Shown here: in pieces, positions 1-8,223 of the stretch
Layout of the letters: each line of letters begins with the position of its first letter
Numbering within the stretch: the stretch's first letter is position 1
Assembly: GCA_002385985.1 (NCBI GenBank)
Contig: DGEO01000008.1
Location: forward strand, 26,860 to 58,789
Length of the DNA: 31,930 bases
Reading direction: 5' to 3'
Source of the DNA: Anaerolineaceae bacterium UBA3924
GTDB taxonomy: Bacteria > Chloroflexota > Anaerolineae > Anaerolineales > Anaerolineaceae
Translations under genes and position numbers: made by a program
Notes under the pieces: model-generated
What the model was told of the DNA's origin: nothing
The model's database searches: none
The model's input: the letters and a program-made list of their open reading frames with translations, nothing else

Positions 1-1373
1 AGGATCTTGCCGCGCAGCGGCAGGATGGCCTGGAAGTGGCGGTCGCGGCCCTGCTTGGCCGAGCCGCCTGCCGAATCGCCCTCGACGATGTACAGCTCGG
101 TGCGGGAGGAATCGCGCTCCGAGCAGTCGGCCAGCTTGCCGGGCAGGGTCAGGCTTTCCAGCGCGGACTTGCGGATGACCAGGTCGCGGGCCTTGCGGGC
201 GGCGTCGCGCGCGCGGGCCGAGGTGAGGCACTTCTGGATGATGGCCTTGGCGGCGGAGGGGTTCTGCTCCAGGAAGTTGTAGAAGGCCTCGCCGACCACC
301 TGGGCCACCAGGGTCTGCACCTCGGGGTTCATCAGCTTGACCTTGGTCTGACTTTCGAACTGCGGGTCGGGGTGCTTGACGCTGACGATGGCGGTCATGC
401 CCTCGCGGGTGTCGTCACCCGAGAAGTTGGGGTCGCCGTCCTTGAGCAGGCTGTTGCGGCGGGCGTAGTCGTTGATCACCCGGGTGACCGCCGTGCGCAG
501 GCCGGTCATGTGCGTACCGCCGTCTACCGTGTTGATGGTGTTGGCGAAGGAGTAGACCGATTCGGCGTAGGCGTCGGTGTACTGGATGGCGACCTCGACG
601 CCGATGTTGTCGACTTCCTTCTCGGCGTAGAAGACCGGGTGCAGCACGGCGCGGTTGTGGTTCAGATAGCGCACGAAGGACATCACCCCGCCGTCGAAAT
701 AGAAGGACATCTCGCGGTTGGTGCGCTCGTCAACAAAGCGGATGCGCACCTTGCGGGTGACAAAAGCCATCTCGCGGAAGCGCTGCATCAGGGTGTCGAA
801 TTTGAAGTCGACGCCTTCGTCGCGGAAGATTTCCCGGTCGTATTTGAAGGTGGTCCTGGTGCCGGTTTCACCAGGTTTGGCCTTGCCGACCACTTCCACC
901 GGCCCCAGGGGGATGCCGCGCTCGTAGCGCTGGCGGTAGATCTTGCCGTCCTTGCGAACTTCCACCTCGCACCATTCGGACAGCGCGTTGACCGCCGAAG
1001 CACCCACGCCGTGCAGGCCGCCGGATACCTTATAGCTGGAGTGGCCGAACTTACCGCCGGCGTGCAGCACGGTCATGACCACTTCCAGCGCGGACTTTTT
1101 CTTCTCCGGGTGGATGTCCACCGGGATGCCGCGGCCGTTGTCCTGCACGGTCACAGAGGAGTCGGGGTGGATGGTGATCTCAATCTGGTTGCACGACCCG
1201 GCCATGGCCTCGTCGATCGAGTTGTCGACGATTTCGTAGACCAGGTGGTGCAGCGCTTTGATATCGGTGCCACCGACGTACATGCCCGGGCGGCGGCGTA
1301 CCGCTTCCAGACCCTCCAGAACCTGGATGTCTTTGGCGCCGTATGATGTTTGGGGTTGGGCTGCTTGAACCAC
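1..1373 (-). CDS. gyrB: DNA gyrase subunit B, 5' part (cut by window start)
   Basis: GyrB is the ATPase subunit of type II topoisomerase; with GyrA it introduces negative supercoils into DNA. The first 457 codons are visible and the 3' end lies beyond base 1. The GHKL ATPase comes first: EIVDNSIDEA near residues 47-56, NGRGIP at 79-84 and GLHGVGAS at about 119-126. The transducer domain follows. The TOPRIM motif EGDSAGGSAKQGRDR starts near residue 431 and carries the catalytic Glu; the reading is cut just after LPLRGKI. The start is GTG at 1373, chosen because a strong AGGAGG lies about 6 nt upstream. ParE is the main alternative. It is not excluded because the C-terminal discriminating region is missing, but the family is certain. 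Confidence 0.95.
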   Translation of the reverse strand, partial: MVQAAQPQTSYGAKDIQVLEGLEAVRRRPGMYVGGTDIKALHHLVYEIVDNSIDEAMAGSCNQIEITIHPDSSVTVQDNGRGIPVDIHPEKKKSALEVVMTVLHAGGKFGHSSYKVSGGLHGVGASAVNALSEWCEVEVRKDGKIYRQRYERGIPLGPVEVVGKAKPGETGTRTTFKYDREIFRDEGVDFKFDTLMQRFREMAFVTRKVRIRFVDERTNREMSFYFDGGVMSFVRYLNHNRAVLHPVFYAEKEVDNIGVEVAIQYTDAYAESVYSFANTINTVDGGTHMTGLRTAVTRVINDYARRNSLLKDGDPNFSGDDTREGMTAIVSVKHPDPQFESQTKVKLMNPEVQTLVAQVVGEAFYNFLEQNPSAAKAIIQKCLTSARARDAARKARDLVIRKSALESLTLPGKLADCSERDSSRTELYIVEGDSAGGSAKQGRDRHFQAILPLRGKI

Positions 1374-1462
1374 GTAATCCTCCTACTAAAGCCACATCTC
1401 AGCTTTCCCCAGGGAAGGCGGTCTGGGAGCCAAGCGAATCGTTACCCTCAGGCCGGCCGGCA

Positions 1463-2458
1463 TCAGGCCCGCATCAGCGACTGTCGCTGCCGGGATGCGG
1501 CTTGCATCCAGCGCAGGCCGCCCTGATAATAGGCGAAACTGGCAGCCAGAATACCGGTGTAAACAAATGCATGACCGAAAATGCCCACCAGCGTCATCCA
1601 CGAGCTGGCCGGCGGGATGCGCCACAGCTGGTCGAGGCCGACACCCAGCAGCAGCAGCGTCAGGAAGAACAGGCTGGTGTTCGGCAGGTAGAAGCGCACC
1701 ATGCGCACGCTGGTCAGGATGGACTGGAACACGTTCTGCCGCTGGGCGAAAATGCCGTGCGCGGAAAACAGCAGCGGCACCAGGAACCAGAACAGCACCA
1801 CGATCAGGCCGAAGAAGGCGAACTGGGCCAGCCCCGGGCTGAACCAGCCGAACACGCTGATCAGCATGGAGGCCGGCACCGCGATTAGCATGAACAGAAT
1901 GAGCAGGATGCCCATCAGCGCCAGGGACTGCAGCGTCTGCCAGGCGACCAGCCGGAAGGACAGGCGCTCGCCGGTCGGCCGGGTGGTGTTGGCGATCTTG
2001 AAAAAGTAATACGCGCCGGCCAGCACGCCGAGCAGAATGGCCGCTCCGATCAGCAGGACCAACGCCCAGAAGGAGCCGATTTCCAGCCCGGGCGGGGTAC
2101 CGAGGGGAGTCTCGCCCGCGCCGGCGTTGTACAGCAGGCTGGGCAGGCCCACGGGGAAGGTGCGCAGGATGGAGAGCAGGTTGAACTGCTCGAAGAAAAA
2201 CTGCCAGAGTTCTTCCATCCCGGCCAGCATCTCGGCGGCTTCGGCCCCCAGGACGCTGTTCATCAGGGCCAGGTATCTGTCCAGCCAGGGCTCCAGCAGG
2301 GTCTTCAGGCGCAGGCGCGGCCCGAACCAGAGGAACAGGTCCAGCAGCATGGGGGGAAGGATCAGGTAAACGTGTGAAGCGACAGCATTGAATCCTTCGG
2401 TAATGCTGCTGATCAGCCCGGGCGGAGCGGGCGCATTTATCTCATTTCTATCGTTCAT
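1463..2458 (-). CDS. Polytopic membrane protein of unknown function
   Basis: This 331-residue protein is not one I recognise. It is an integral membrane protein with a short polar N-terminus rich in Asn and Pro, a first hydrophobic segment near residues 27-45, a longer non-membrane stretch to about residue 125, and then roughly five closely packed hydrophobic helices to the C-terminus. No catalytic motif is evident. The C-terminus ends in a short basic and polar tail (RQRQSLMRA). It lies 89 bp upstream of gyrB on the same strand and is divergent from another unplaced membrane protein at 2533, with both promoters in a 74-bp gap. The ATG at 2458 is only about 10 nt below a good -10 box, so its leader would be about 4 nt. 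Confidence 0.75.
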   Translation of the reverse strand: MNDRNEINAPAPPGLISSITEGFNAVASHVYLILPPMLLDLFLWFGPRLRLKTLLEPWLDRYLALMNSVLGAEAAEMLAGMEELWQFFFEQFNLLSILRTFPVGLPSLLYNAGAGETPLGTPPGLEIGSFWALVLLIGAAILLGVLAGAYYFFKIANTTRPTGERLSFRLVAWQTLQSLALMGILLILFMLIAVPASMLISVFGWFSPGLAQFAFFGLIVVLFWFLVPLLFSAHGIFAQRQNVFQSILTSVRMVRFYLPNTSLFFLTLLLLGVGLDQLWRIPPASSWMTLVGIFGHAFVYTGILAASFAYYQGGLRWMQAASRQRQSLMRA

Positions 2459-2468
2459 ACAACGCTTT

Positions 2469-2498
2469 ATTTTACCACATCTAGAGTATTTGTTCCAA
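2469..2498 (-). promoter_or_regulatory. Promoter of the membrane protein gene at 2458
   Basis: On the minus strand there is TTGGAA at 2498-2493, an 18-nt spacer, then TAAAAT at 2474-2469 preceded by TG-n (extended -10). The predicted transcription start is about 2462, only about 4 nt before the ATG at 2458. Confidence 0.45.
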
Positions 2499-2520
2499 TT
2501 ACGGGCCGCCCGTTCTCGAG

Positions 2521-2526
2521 TACAAT
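2521..2526 (+). promoter_or_regulatory. -10 box directly upstream of an ATG (putative leaderless promoter)
   Basis: TACAAT at 2521-2526 is followed by six bases (GGGGGC) and the ATG at 2533, so transcription would start at or next to the start codon. No convincing -35 element is seen. The GGGGG run could instead act as a weak Shine-Dalgarno if transcription starts further upstream. Confidence 0.35.
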
Positions 2527-2532
2527 GGGGGC

Positions 2533-3348
2533 ATGGACGAGCACCGTCACCTGCCTGACGCCAACCGGCTGAGCGTGCTGGCAGCCACTATCATGCTGGC
2601 CTACGCACTGACGCCGTTCATCAGCTTCCCGGAAAGAGATCTCGGCCTGCAGTTCCCCGGCTTTTTTCTGCTGCTGCAGTTCAACCTGTCGACGGTGACC
2701 TCGGTGCTGGTGGCGCTGCTGGCGGCCTCTGGCGCGGACTGGCTGGTTCAACAGCACCCTCACCGCTCCGGCAGGAGCATGGTCCCGCACTGGCTGCTGC
2801 CCGCGCTGACGGCCTGGGTGATCGGCGTGCCGCTGACCAGCCTGGAGCTGGGCATCGAGTGGTGGGCGGTGTTCGCCTTCGGCGGGATGCTGCTCATCCT
2901 GGTGCTGGTCTCGGAATACATCGTGCTGGACCCGTCGGACGTCCGCCACGGGCCGGCTTCGGTGGGGCTGACGGCAGTCTCCTTCGCCCTGTTCCTGGTG
3001 CTGTCTATCGCGGTGCGGGCCTCTGGACTGCGCCTGTACACGCTGTTGGTGGCGCTGGTGCCGGCCATGTTCCTGGTCTCCCTGCGGACGCTGTACCTGC
3101 AGAGCGGGGAGAAATGGCACTGGGGCTGGGCGGCGGTCATCTCGCTGATCGTCGGGCAGCTGGCGATCGGGCTGCACTATCTGCCCCTCTCGCCGCTGGT
3201 CTACAGCCTGCTGCTGCTGGGGCTGGGCTACGGCCTGACCAGTCTGGCGGTGGCAGTGGAAGAGAACCGCTCCTGGCGGGTGCTGTGGGTGGAGCCGCTG
3301 GTGATGACGCTGGCGATCTGGGTGCTTGCCTGGCTGGTGGGGCGTTGA
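2533..3348 (+). CDS. Polytopic membrane protein of unknown function
   Basis: This is a 271-residue protein made almost entirely of hydrophobic helices, about eight to nine by eye, with short polar loops. It may belong to a Chloroflexota-type conserved membrane family such as DUF5656; that is recollection of style, not a search result. No catalytic or transport motif is seen. The start is ATG at 2533, directly after a TACAAT box. The stop at 3348 is four bases before the GTG start of the JAMM metalloprotease gene, so the two are almost certainly co-transcribed. An integral membrane partner or substrate for the protease is a reasonable guess but no more. Confidence 0.75.
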   Translation: MDEHRHLPDANRLSVLAATIMLAYALTPFISFPERDLGLQFPGFFLLLQFNLSTVTSVLVALLAASGADWLVQQHPHRSGRSMVPHWLLPALTAWVIGVPLTSLELGIEWWAVFAFGGMLLILVLVSEYIVLDPSDVRHGPASVGLTAVSFALFLVLSIAVRASGLRLYTLLVALVPAMFLVSLRTLYLQSGEKWHWGWAAVISLIVGQLAIGLHYLPLSPLVYSLLLLGLGYGLTSLAVAVEENRSWRVLWVEPLVMTLAIWVLAWLVGR

Positions 3349-3352
3349 TCCG

Positions 3353-3751
3353 GTGGAAAGGCTGGTGATTCCCCCTGCCTGCCGGCAGGTGATGCTGGAT
3401 GACGTGCTGCGGCGCCTGCCGGATGAGGCCTGCGGGCTGCTGGCGGGCATCCCTCCGCGGGTGGAGCGGGTGGTGCCGGTGACGAACATCGCCGCTTCGC
3501 CGGTCCGCTTTTTGATGGAACCGCAGGAGCAGGTGCGGGCGCTGCACGAGTTCGACCAGCAGGGGCTGGAGCTGCTGGCCATCTACCATTCGCATCCCCA
3601 CGGGCCGGCCCACCCTTCAGAAACCGACCTGCGTGAGTTCGCCTACCCGGGCACGGTGATGCTGATCTGGTCGGAATCGGGCGGGCATTGGCGGCTGGAT
3701 GGGTTTACAATTGAAAATCGGCAGTACACGGCGATTAAGCTGGAGGCCTGA
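3353..3751 (+). CDS. JAMM/MPN-domain metalloprotease (M67-like)
   Basis: This is a small single-domain zinc metalloprotease of the JAB1/MPN/Mov34 type, which cleaves isopeptide or C-terminal peptide bonds, often behind ubiquitin-like or sulfur-carrier proteins. All JAMM ligands are visible in the 132 residues: Glu25 (EACGLLAG), His79 and His81 in HSHP, then Ser89 and Asp92 in the H-x-H-x7-S-x2-D pattern. The chosen start is GTG at 3353, just after the upstream stop. A TTG at 3326 would add nine residues but overlaps the upstream gene. No ThiS/MoaD-like carrier, E1 enzyme or cysteine-synthase gene is adjacent, so the usual partners are absent locally. The plsY-type gene follows after 55 bp. 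Confidence 0.88.
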   Translation: MERLVIPPACRQVMLDDVLRRLPDEACGLLAGIPPRVERVVPVTNIAASPVRFLMEPQEQVRALHEFDQQGLELLAIYHSHPHGPAHPSETDLREFAYPGTVMLIWSESGGHWRLDGFTIENRQYTAIKLEA

Positions 3752-3806
3752 CCGGCGCAACCAAAAGCGCATTTACGGGTTATGACAAATCGATGGAGGA
3801 TTTTGC

Positions 3807-4484
3807 ATGCAACTCTGGGTGATGATTGGCCTGGCCTGGCTTTTGTCTTATCTGCTCGGCTCCATTCCCTTTGGTCTGGTAATTGTAAAGATTGCATCGG
3901 GTAAGGATATTCGCTCGGTGGAGAGCGGCCGAACCGGCGGGACCAACGCCATGCGCGCGGCCGGGTTCTTCGCCGGGCTGTTGACGGCTCTGTTCGACGT
4001 GGGGAAGGGGGCGGCGACCGCGCTGGTGGTCCGCTGGCTGGGCGTGGACCAGCCCATTGTCCAGGTTGTCGCTGCGGCGCTGGCCATCATCGGCCACAAT
4101 TACTCGGTGTTTCTGATTGAGCGCACCACGCACGGGCGGATTCGCCTGCGCGGCGGCGCGGGCGGCGCGACCGCCCTGGGCGGTTCCATCGCCCTGTGGC
4201 CGCTGAGCGGGGTCATCATTCTGCCGCTGGTGGTGATCACCTATATCTTTGTCGGTTATGCCTCGGTGACCACCATCAGTATTGCCGCCTTTTCCGCCCT
4301 GGTGTTTCTGGTGCGCGCGGCCCTGGGCCTGTCACCCTGGGAGTACGTGCTCTACGGCATTGCCGCGCTGGGGATTGTGCTCTGGGCGCTGCGGCCGAAC
4401 CTGGAGCGCCTGCGCCAGGGGACGGAACGCCCGGTGGGCCTGCGCGCCGTCCGGCTGAAGAAGAAGACCATCGCCCGGGAATAA
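3807..4484 (+). CDS. plsY: Glycerol-3-phosphate acyltransferase PlsY, divergent
   Basis: PlsY is an integral membrane acyltransferase that moves an acyl group from acyl-phosphate to glycerol-3-phosphate, the first step of phospholipid synthesis. The 225 residues have the expected length and a multi-helix layout. Family landmarks are GSIPFG at 18-23, SGRTGGTNAMR at 40-50, DVGKG at 64-68, GHNYSVF at 96-102 and RGGAGGATALG at 115-125. Several differ from the classical forms: SGNPGATN has become SGRTGGTN, the GHxxPVF proline is Ser, and the KGGKGVAT loop has lost both lysines (R and A instead). Either this is a lineage-specific PlsY or a relative with altered substrate use. A good GGAGG precedes the ATG. 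The C-terminal tail is strongly basic (RLKKK). Confidence 0.85.
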   Translation: MQLWVMIGLAWLLSYLLGSIPFGLVIVKIASGKDIRSVESGRTGGTNAMRAAGFFAGLLTALFDVGKGAATALVVRWLGVDQPIVQVVAAALAIIGHNYSVFLIERTTHGRIRLRGGAGGATALGGSIALWPLSGVIILPLVVITYIFVGYASVTTISIAAFSALVFLVRAALGLSPWEYVLYGIAALGIVLWALRPNLERLRQGTERPVGLRAVRLKKKTIARE

Positions 4485-4505
4485 AAAAAGCCCCTCGCGG
4501 GGCTT
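4483..4505 (-). terminator. Rho-independent terminator of the MBL-fold gene
   Basis: A 7-bp stem (AAGCCCC / GGGGCTT, 4488-4494 with 4499-4505) encloses a TCGC loop. Read on the minus strand, it starts at the last base of the MBL stop codon and runs into a T7 tract. There is no T tract in the plus direction, so it mainly serves the minus-strand gene. Confidence 0.8.
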
Positions 4506-5377
4506 CAGTCGTCGGACTGGTCGCCTACCGGGGAGGCCAGCTGGGCCTCCTCCTGAAGCAGGCTGCGGTAGAGGTGGCGGACGTTGCGCCGGTGCAGGTC
4601 GTTGGCCAGCCCGCCCAGGTATACCCGGTTCTTGCCGCAGTCGACGATGTCGATTTCCTCCAGCGCTTCGATGGGGTTCTTGCGGCGCATGGCGGCCTTG
4701 ACCATTTTACGCACGCAGGCCAGGTACTCCAGGTTTTCGCGCACGGCGTCATCGATCTCGCCGCGCAGGATGATATCCCCGTGCCCCTGGATGATGTTCT
4801 CCAGCCCCATCTTGCCGATCTTCTTGATGGTGTTGGACAGCTGGTCCAGGTTGCCGTCCACCACGTAGGGCAGGGGGAGGAAAGCGTCGCCTGCGAACAG
4901 CACCCGGTCTTCCTCAATCAGGACGGAAATACCGTCGCGGCTGTGTCCCGGGGTGGGGAAGAGAATCAAGTTTTTCTTGCCGACCCGCAGGGAAAGCGAG
5001 CCGTCTGAAAAGGTCAGGTGGGGCGGCAGCAGCTTGACCTGCTTGAAGGCGGGGTTCTGCCGCCGGGCAGCTTCCAGGGCGGTCTGGCCTTTCTCGAGCA
5101 TGGCCTGCCGGCACAGGGAGTGCGCCAGAATGGTCGCCCCGGGGAAGAAGCAGTTGCCCCAGGTGTGGTCGGCGTGATAATGGGTGTTGATGACGTAGCG
5201 GACGGGCACGCCCAGCTGCTCTTCGATGTAGCTGCGCATGGCCAGCGTCTCTTCCGGAAGCGCCAGCGTATCGATGATGACCGCCCAGTTGGGGCCGGTG
5301 ATCGCCCCGGCAGTTACCTGAGCGTATACTTCGCTTTGAAACCAGTACACATTCTCTGAGACACGCTCCCGCTGCAT
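4505..5377 (-). CDS. Metallo-beta-lactamase-fold hydrolase
   Basis: This is a soluble 290-residue MBL-fold protein, a binuclear metal hydrolase. The metal site is complete: THYHADH gives His66, His68, Asp70 and His71, followed by His145 in TPGHS, Asp164 in FAGDAF and His199 in QGHGD. There is no signal peptide, so it is expected in the cytoplasm. The substrate cannot be read from sequence; glyoxalase II-like, SoxH-like or quinoprotein-relay hydrolases share this arrangement. It has its own strong promoter (TTGACA, 17 nt, TATCCT) and its own terminator, so it appears to be a single-gene transcription unit. A weak GGAAGG lies about 6 nt before the ATG. Confidence 0.9.
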   Translation of the reverse strand: MQRERVSENVYWFQSEVYAQVTAGAITGPNWAVIIDTLALPEETLAMRSYIEEQLGVPVRYVINTHYHADHTWGNCFFPGATILAHSLCRQAMLEKGQTALEAARRQNPAFKQVKLLPPHLTFSDGSLSLRVGKKNLILFPTPGHSRDGISVLIEEDRVLFAGDAFLPLPYVVDGNLDQLSNTIKKIGKMGLENIIQGHGDIILRGEIDDAVRENLEYLACVRKMVKAAMRRKNPIEALEEIDIVDCGKNRVYLGGLANDLHRRNVRHLYRSLLQEEAQLASPVGDQSDD

Positions 5378-5434
5378 AATACCTTCCTAAATTATAGAAA
5401 ATCAGTCCGTGGACGAAGAGGTGTCCAAACTCGT

Positions 5435-5463
5435 AGGATAGCATAAACCCCTTTAAATGTCAA
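5435..5463 (-). promoter_or_regulatory. Strong sigma-70-type promoter of the MBL-fold gene
   Basis: On the minus strand there is a perfect TTGACA (5463-5458), a 17-nt spacer ending in TGC (extended -10), and TATCCT (5440-5435). The predicted start is near 5428, giving a leader of about 50 nt. Confidence 0.65.
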
Positions 5464-5495
5464 AAATGGTTTGAATTCAAAGGGTTGCGGTGGGA

Positions 5496-8123
5496 CTATT
5501 CGGTCTCGGATGTGTCGTAGCCAGCAGGAGCTTCCGGTTCCTGCGAGGATTCGGGTTCCTGAGGAGCAGCGGACCGCGGCGGGAAGATGGCAGCCAGGAA
5601 GGGCGGCAGCAGGTCGCGGCTCCACATGAACCAGCCGGCCAGAGCCAGCACTGCGGTGCCGGTCAGCGCGCCGGCCAGAACGCCGCCGAAGGAAACGGGC
5701 GGCGGCACGGAGCCGGCGTTCGGCGGCAGCACCTGCCCGCCAGAGGTGGGCGAAGTGCCGGGTTCAGCTGCGGCGGTGTCAACCACTTCGCCGGGGGACT
5801 GCGTCCGGCCGGTGGGCGGCTCCGGAGTACCGCCCTCGGCGGGATAACCGCTTCCGCTGGTTTCGGCCGTGCGGGTGGTGATCGGGTCGGTGCTGGTGAT
5901 GAAGGCGCTGGTCGGCTGCCGGGTGGTGGTGGCGAACTGGGACGTGCGCTGCTGCGTGGGTGTGCGCGGCCGCTGCGTGGCCGTGCGGAAGGCGGAGGTC
6001 GGCTGCCGGGTCCAGGTGGCGAAGCGCGTGTTGGTCGGCGCCGGGGTGCGCGTCACGGTGGGGGTGCGCGTCGGCGTGGCCGTGGGCACCGCCGGAACCG
6101 CGGAAACCACGCTCGAGTACCGGGCGCTCATCTGGTCGTCGACAATCTCCAGCCGGTAGTAATAAGTGGTGTTGTTGGTCAGGTTGGTGTCGACCAGTTC
6201 GTAAGTGGCGGCCAGGATCTCGCTGCCTTTGGCCGGGATGAAGTCGGAGATGGTTTCAAACCCCGAGCCGGACTGCGTGCTGCGCTGCACGAAGAAGCCG
6301 GAGGTGTTGACCTCGCTGGCCGTGCGCCAGCGCAGTGTGACCTCGCGGTTACCGGGCTGGGCGGTGAAGCTGGTCAGCGAGGTGCCGTTGAGGCCGATCA
6401 CGAAGGGGACGTAGTTCAGGTCGTTGGACAGGTTGGGCCGCCCACTGTTGTCGATGGAGACCTGGATCTCGCGCTCGGTCAGCCGGCAGGCAGTCGCCTG
6501 TCCGGTCTGGCCGGTGGTGTCCCATCCGCTGGTTGCGCTGCCGGCAGGGTCATACCAGTACAGCGGGAAGCGGGCTGCGTCGCTGCTCTTGCAGTACTCG
6601 GTGGACATCTCAATCGCGGCCAGGCAGGAGGCCTCCTGGCTGTACTTGAAGTACAGGTCCAGGGTGGTGTTCGGCGCTGCGCCGGGGGCCAGGAACACGT
6701 CCCAGTAGTCGCTGCAGGCATACAGGTTGTCCTGCTGGCCGAAGGGGATACTGTCGCGAGAGCCGCGCCCGTGGTTGACCAGGTAGAGGCCGAAGTTCTC
6801 CACGTTCCCGGCGTGTTTGAAGCCGATCTGGTCACCGAAGCTGTACTGCTTTTCGCCGGTGACCGTTACCAGGCGGGCGGCCACGCCCGGACCGGAGTCA
6901 TTCTCGCTGATCCGCGCGCCCAGCCGGCGGTTGTCGTCGACCGTGCAGTTGGTTACGGTCGCGGAGGGCAGCCGGCCGGGTCCCCAAAAATTATGATTGG
7001 CGCTGCCCTTACCAGCGCAGTCCACCTGCGGGTTGGGGCCGCCGGGCAGCAGGTTGTTGGCGCTGATCTCCACCTGGCCTGCGCCTGTGCCCGCCTCTTT
7101 GCGCAAGATCATCCCGCTGTTGCCGGAAACATGGTTGAAGCGCAGTGTCACATTCCCCGTGTTCGGGCGGATGATCACAGCATTCCGACCGTCCAGCAGG
7201 TGGTTGGACTCGATGCGGACATTACCCGGGCTGTTGACCACGATCAGGTCGCGGTTTTCCGTCGTGCAGGAGCCGTCGTTGATGATCAGATCGCGAATGA
7301 CCGCCCCGGCGGTGACCTCCAGCAGCGGGTTGGCGCAGTTGCTGCCGAAATAGGTGATGGCTGCGTCGTCGATGCCGCGGATGGTGTGCGGCTGGCTCAC
7401 CCGCACGGTGTTGGCCTTGACGGTGTAGTTGCCCAGGATGACGATATCCACCGGGCCGGTCTGGCTGTCGATGGCGTCTTTCAGCCCGGTGCCGATGCCG
7501 CCTTCCTTGTCGCCGGCGCTGTTGATGTAGCACGGGCTGTAGATGCCGCAGGCGGACTCCGAAGCGGCCACGTAGACGGTCGGCGCCAGCGGCACCACCG
7601 GGATGGTCAGGGCTGCCTGGCCGGTGCGGGTCCAGCTGCCGGAGGAGTCCTCCAGCACGGTCATGATCAGCGAGCCGTTGGCAGCCGCTGCGGGGCCGAT
7701 GCGGAAGGCGAACTGCACCGAATCGTTCAGCCAGAGGTCCGAGTTCAGACGTGTGGCCAGCCCGCCCAGCAGTGAGAAATTCTCGGGCGGTTCGCCGCAG
7801 GCATCGGTGCGAGCCTCATACGGCGCGCTGGTGACCTCGCCAAACCCGGCCGGGTCAAACCCCTGCGCGCCCCAGCTGGCGGGGGTGTAGAAGCACAGCT
7901 GCACGTTTCGCTCCACCGCTTCCGGGCTGGAGGGAGGCTGCAGGGCGAAACCGGCCTGGATGCCCAGCCTTTGCCCCGCGGCGCATCCGCCGGGCGGGCA
8001 GGCTGCCGGGACGGTCATGACCAGCTGAGCGGCCTGCTGCTGCAGCGGAGAACCTCCGCCGGGCAGCGCCAGCAGCGCCAGGAGCAGAAGGTGAGCAAAC
8101 CAGTTGCCGATCGTGAGAGTCAT
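5496..8123 (-). CDS. Large membrane-anchored surface protein (beta-helix, FN3-like, Thr/Pro linker, C-terminal TM)
   Basis: This is an 875-residue secreted or surface protein. A signal-peptide-like hydrophobic stretch covers residues 10-21. Residues 30-190 hold an unassigned, probably beta-rich region. Residues about 220-395 look like a right-handed parallel beta-helix of the NosD/pectate-lyase type, with repeated N-x-hydrophobic-x-N turns. About 580-675 is fibronectin-III-like (LTSFTAQPGNREVTLRW). A Thr/Pro/Arg linker (675-800) contains two copies of FATxTRQPTSAF 29 residues apart. One transmembrane helix (about 812-834) and a short acidic C-terminal tail follow, so it is probably cell-anchored with the bulk outside. 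At least ten Cys suggest extracellular disulfides. No catalytic signature is identifiable; carbohydrate or surface binding is an inference. Confidence 0.8.
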   Translation of the reverse strand: MTLTIGNWFAHLLLLALLALPGGGSPLQQQAAQLVMTVPAACPPGGCAAGQRLGIQAGFALQPPSSPEAVERNVQLCFYTPASWGAQGFDPAGFGEVTSAPYEARTDACGEPPENFSLLGGLATRLNSDLWLNDSVQFAFRIGPAAAANGSLIMTVLEDSSGSWTRTGQAALTIPVVPLAPTVYVAASESACGIYSPCYINSAGDKEGGIGTGLKDAIDSQTGPVDIVILGNYTVKANTVRVSQPHTIRGIDDAAITYFGSNCANPLLEVTAGAVIRDLIINDGSCTTENRDLIVVNSPGNVRIESNHLLDGRNAVIIRPNTGNVTLRFNHVSGNSGMILRKEAGTGAGQVEISANNLLPGGPNPQVDCAGKGSANHNFWGPGRLPSATVTNCTVDDNRRLGARISENDSGPGVAARLVTVTGEKQYSFGDQIGFKHAGNVENFGLYLVNHGRGSRDSIPFGQQDNLYACSDYWDVFLAPGAAPNTTLDLYFKYSQEASCLAAIEMSTEYCKSSDAARFPLYWYDPAGSATSGWDTTGQTGQATACRLTEREIQVSIDNSGRPNLSNDLNYVPFVIGLNGTSLTSFTAQPGNREVTLRWRTASEVNTSGFFVQRSTQSGSGFETISDFIPAKGSEILAATYELVDTNLTNNTTYYYRLEIVDDQMSARYSSVVSAVPAVPTATPTRTPTVTRTPAPTNTRFATWTRQPTSAFRTATQRPRTPTQQRTSQFATTTRQPTSAFITSTDPITTRTAETSGSGYPAEGGTPEPPTGRTQSPGEVVDTAAAEPGTSPTSGGQVLPPNAGSVPPPVSFGGVLAGALTGTAVLALAGWFMWSRDLLPPFLAAIFPPRSAAPQEPESSQEPEAPAGYDTSETE
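5911..6023 (-). repeat. Imperfect direct repeat in the linker of the surface protein
   Basis: Two 26-bp copies at 5911-5936 and 5998-6023 differ at only a few bases and lie 87 bp (29 codons) apart. They encode FATTTRQPTSAF and FATWTRQPTSAF in the low-complexity Thr/Pro linker. Such in-frame linker repeats can change copy number by slippage. Confidence 0.7.
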
Positions 8124-8223
8124 GGCTGTATTCCCGCGTCAATGGAGTGTGTGATGGCGCCAGCTGTAGTGGCTGAGCCGCAAGAACATCCCCATTGTAT
8201 CCGGAAATGAGACGGAACGGGTA

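Noticed and set aside
36..1346. Open plus-strand frame of 436 codons
   Set aside because: It is antisense to gyrB, whose minus-strand translation shows GHKL and TOPRIM motifs; the plus product is repetitive V/D/G-rich text typical of a GC-rich shadow frame.
5490..7775. Open plus-strand frame of 761 codons
   Set aside because: It is antisense to the surface protein, which has a signal peptide, recognisable domains and a TM anchor; the plus frame has low-complexity Gly/Ala/Val content and no motifs.
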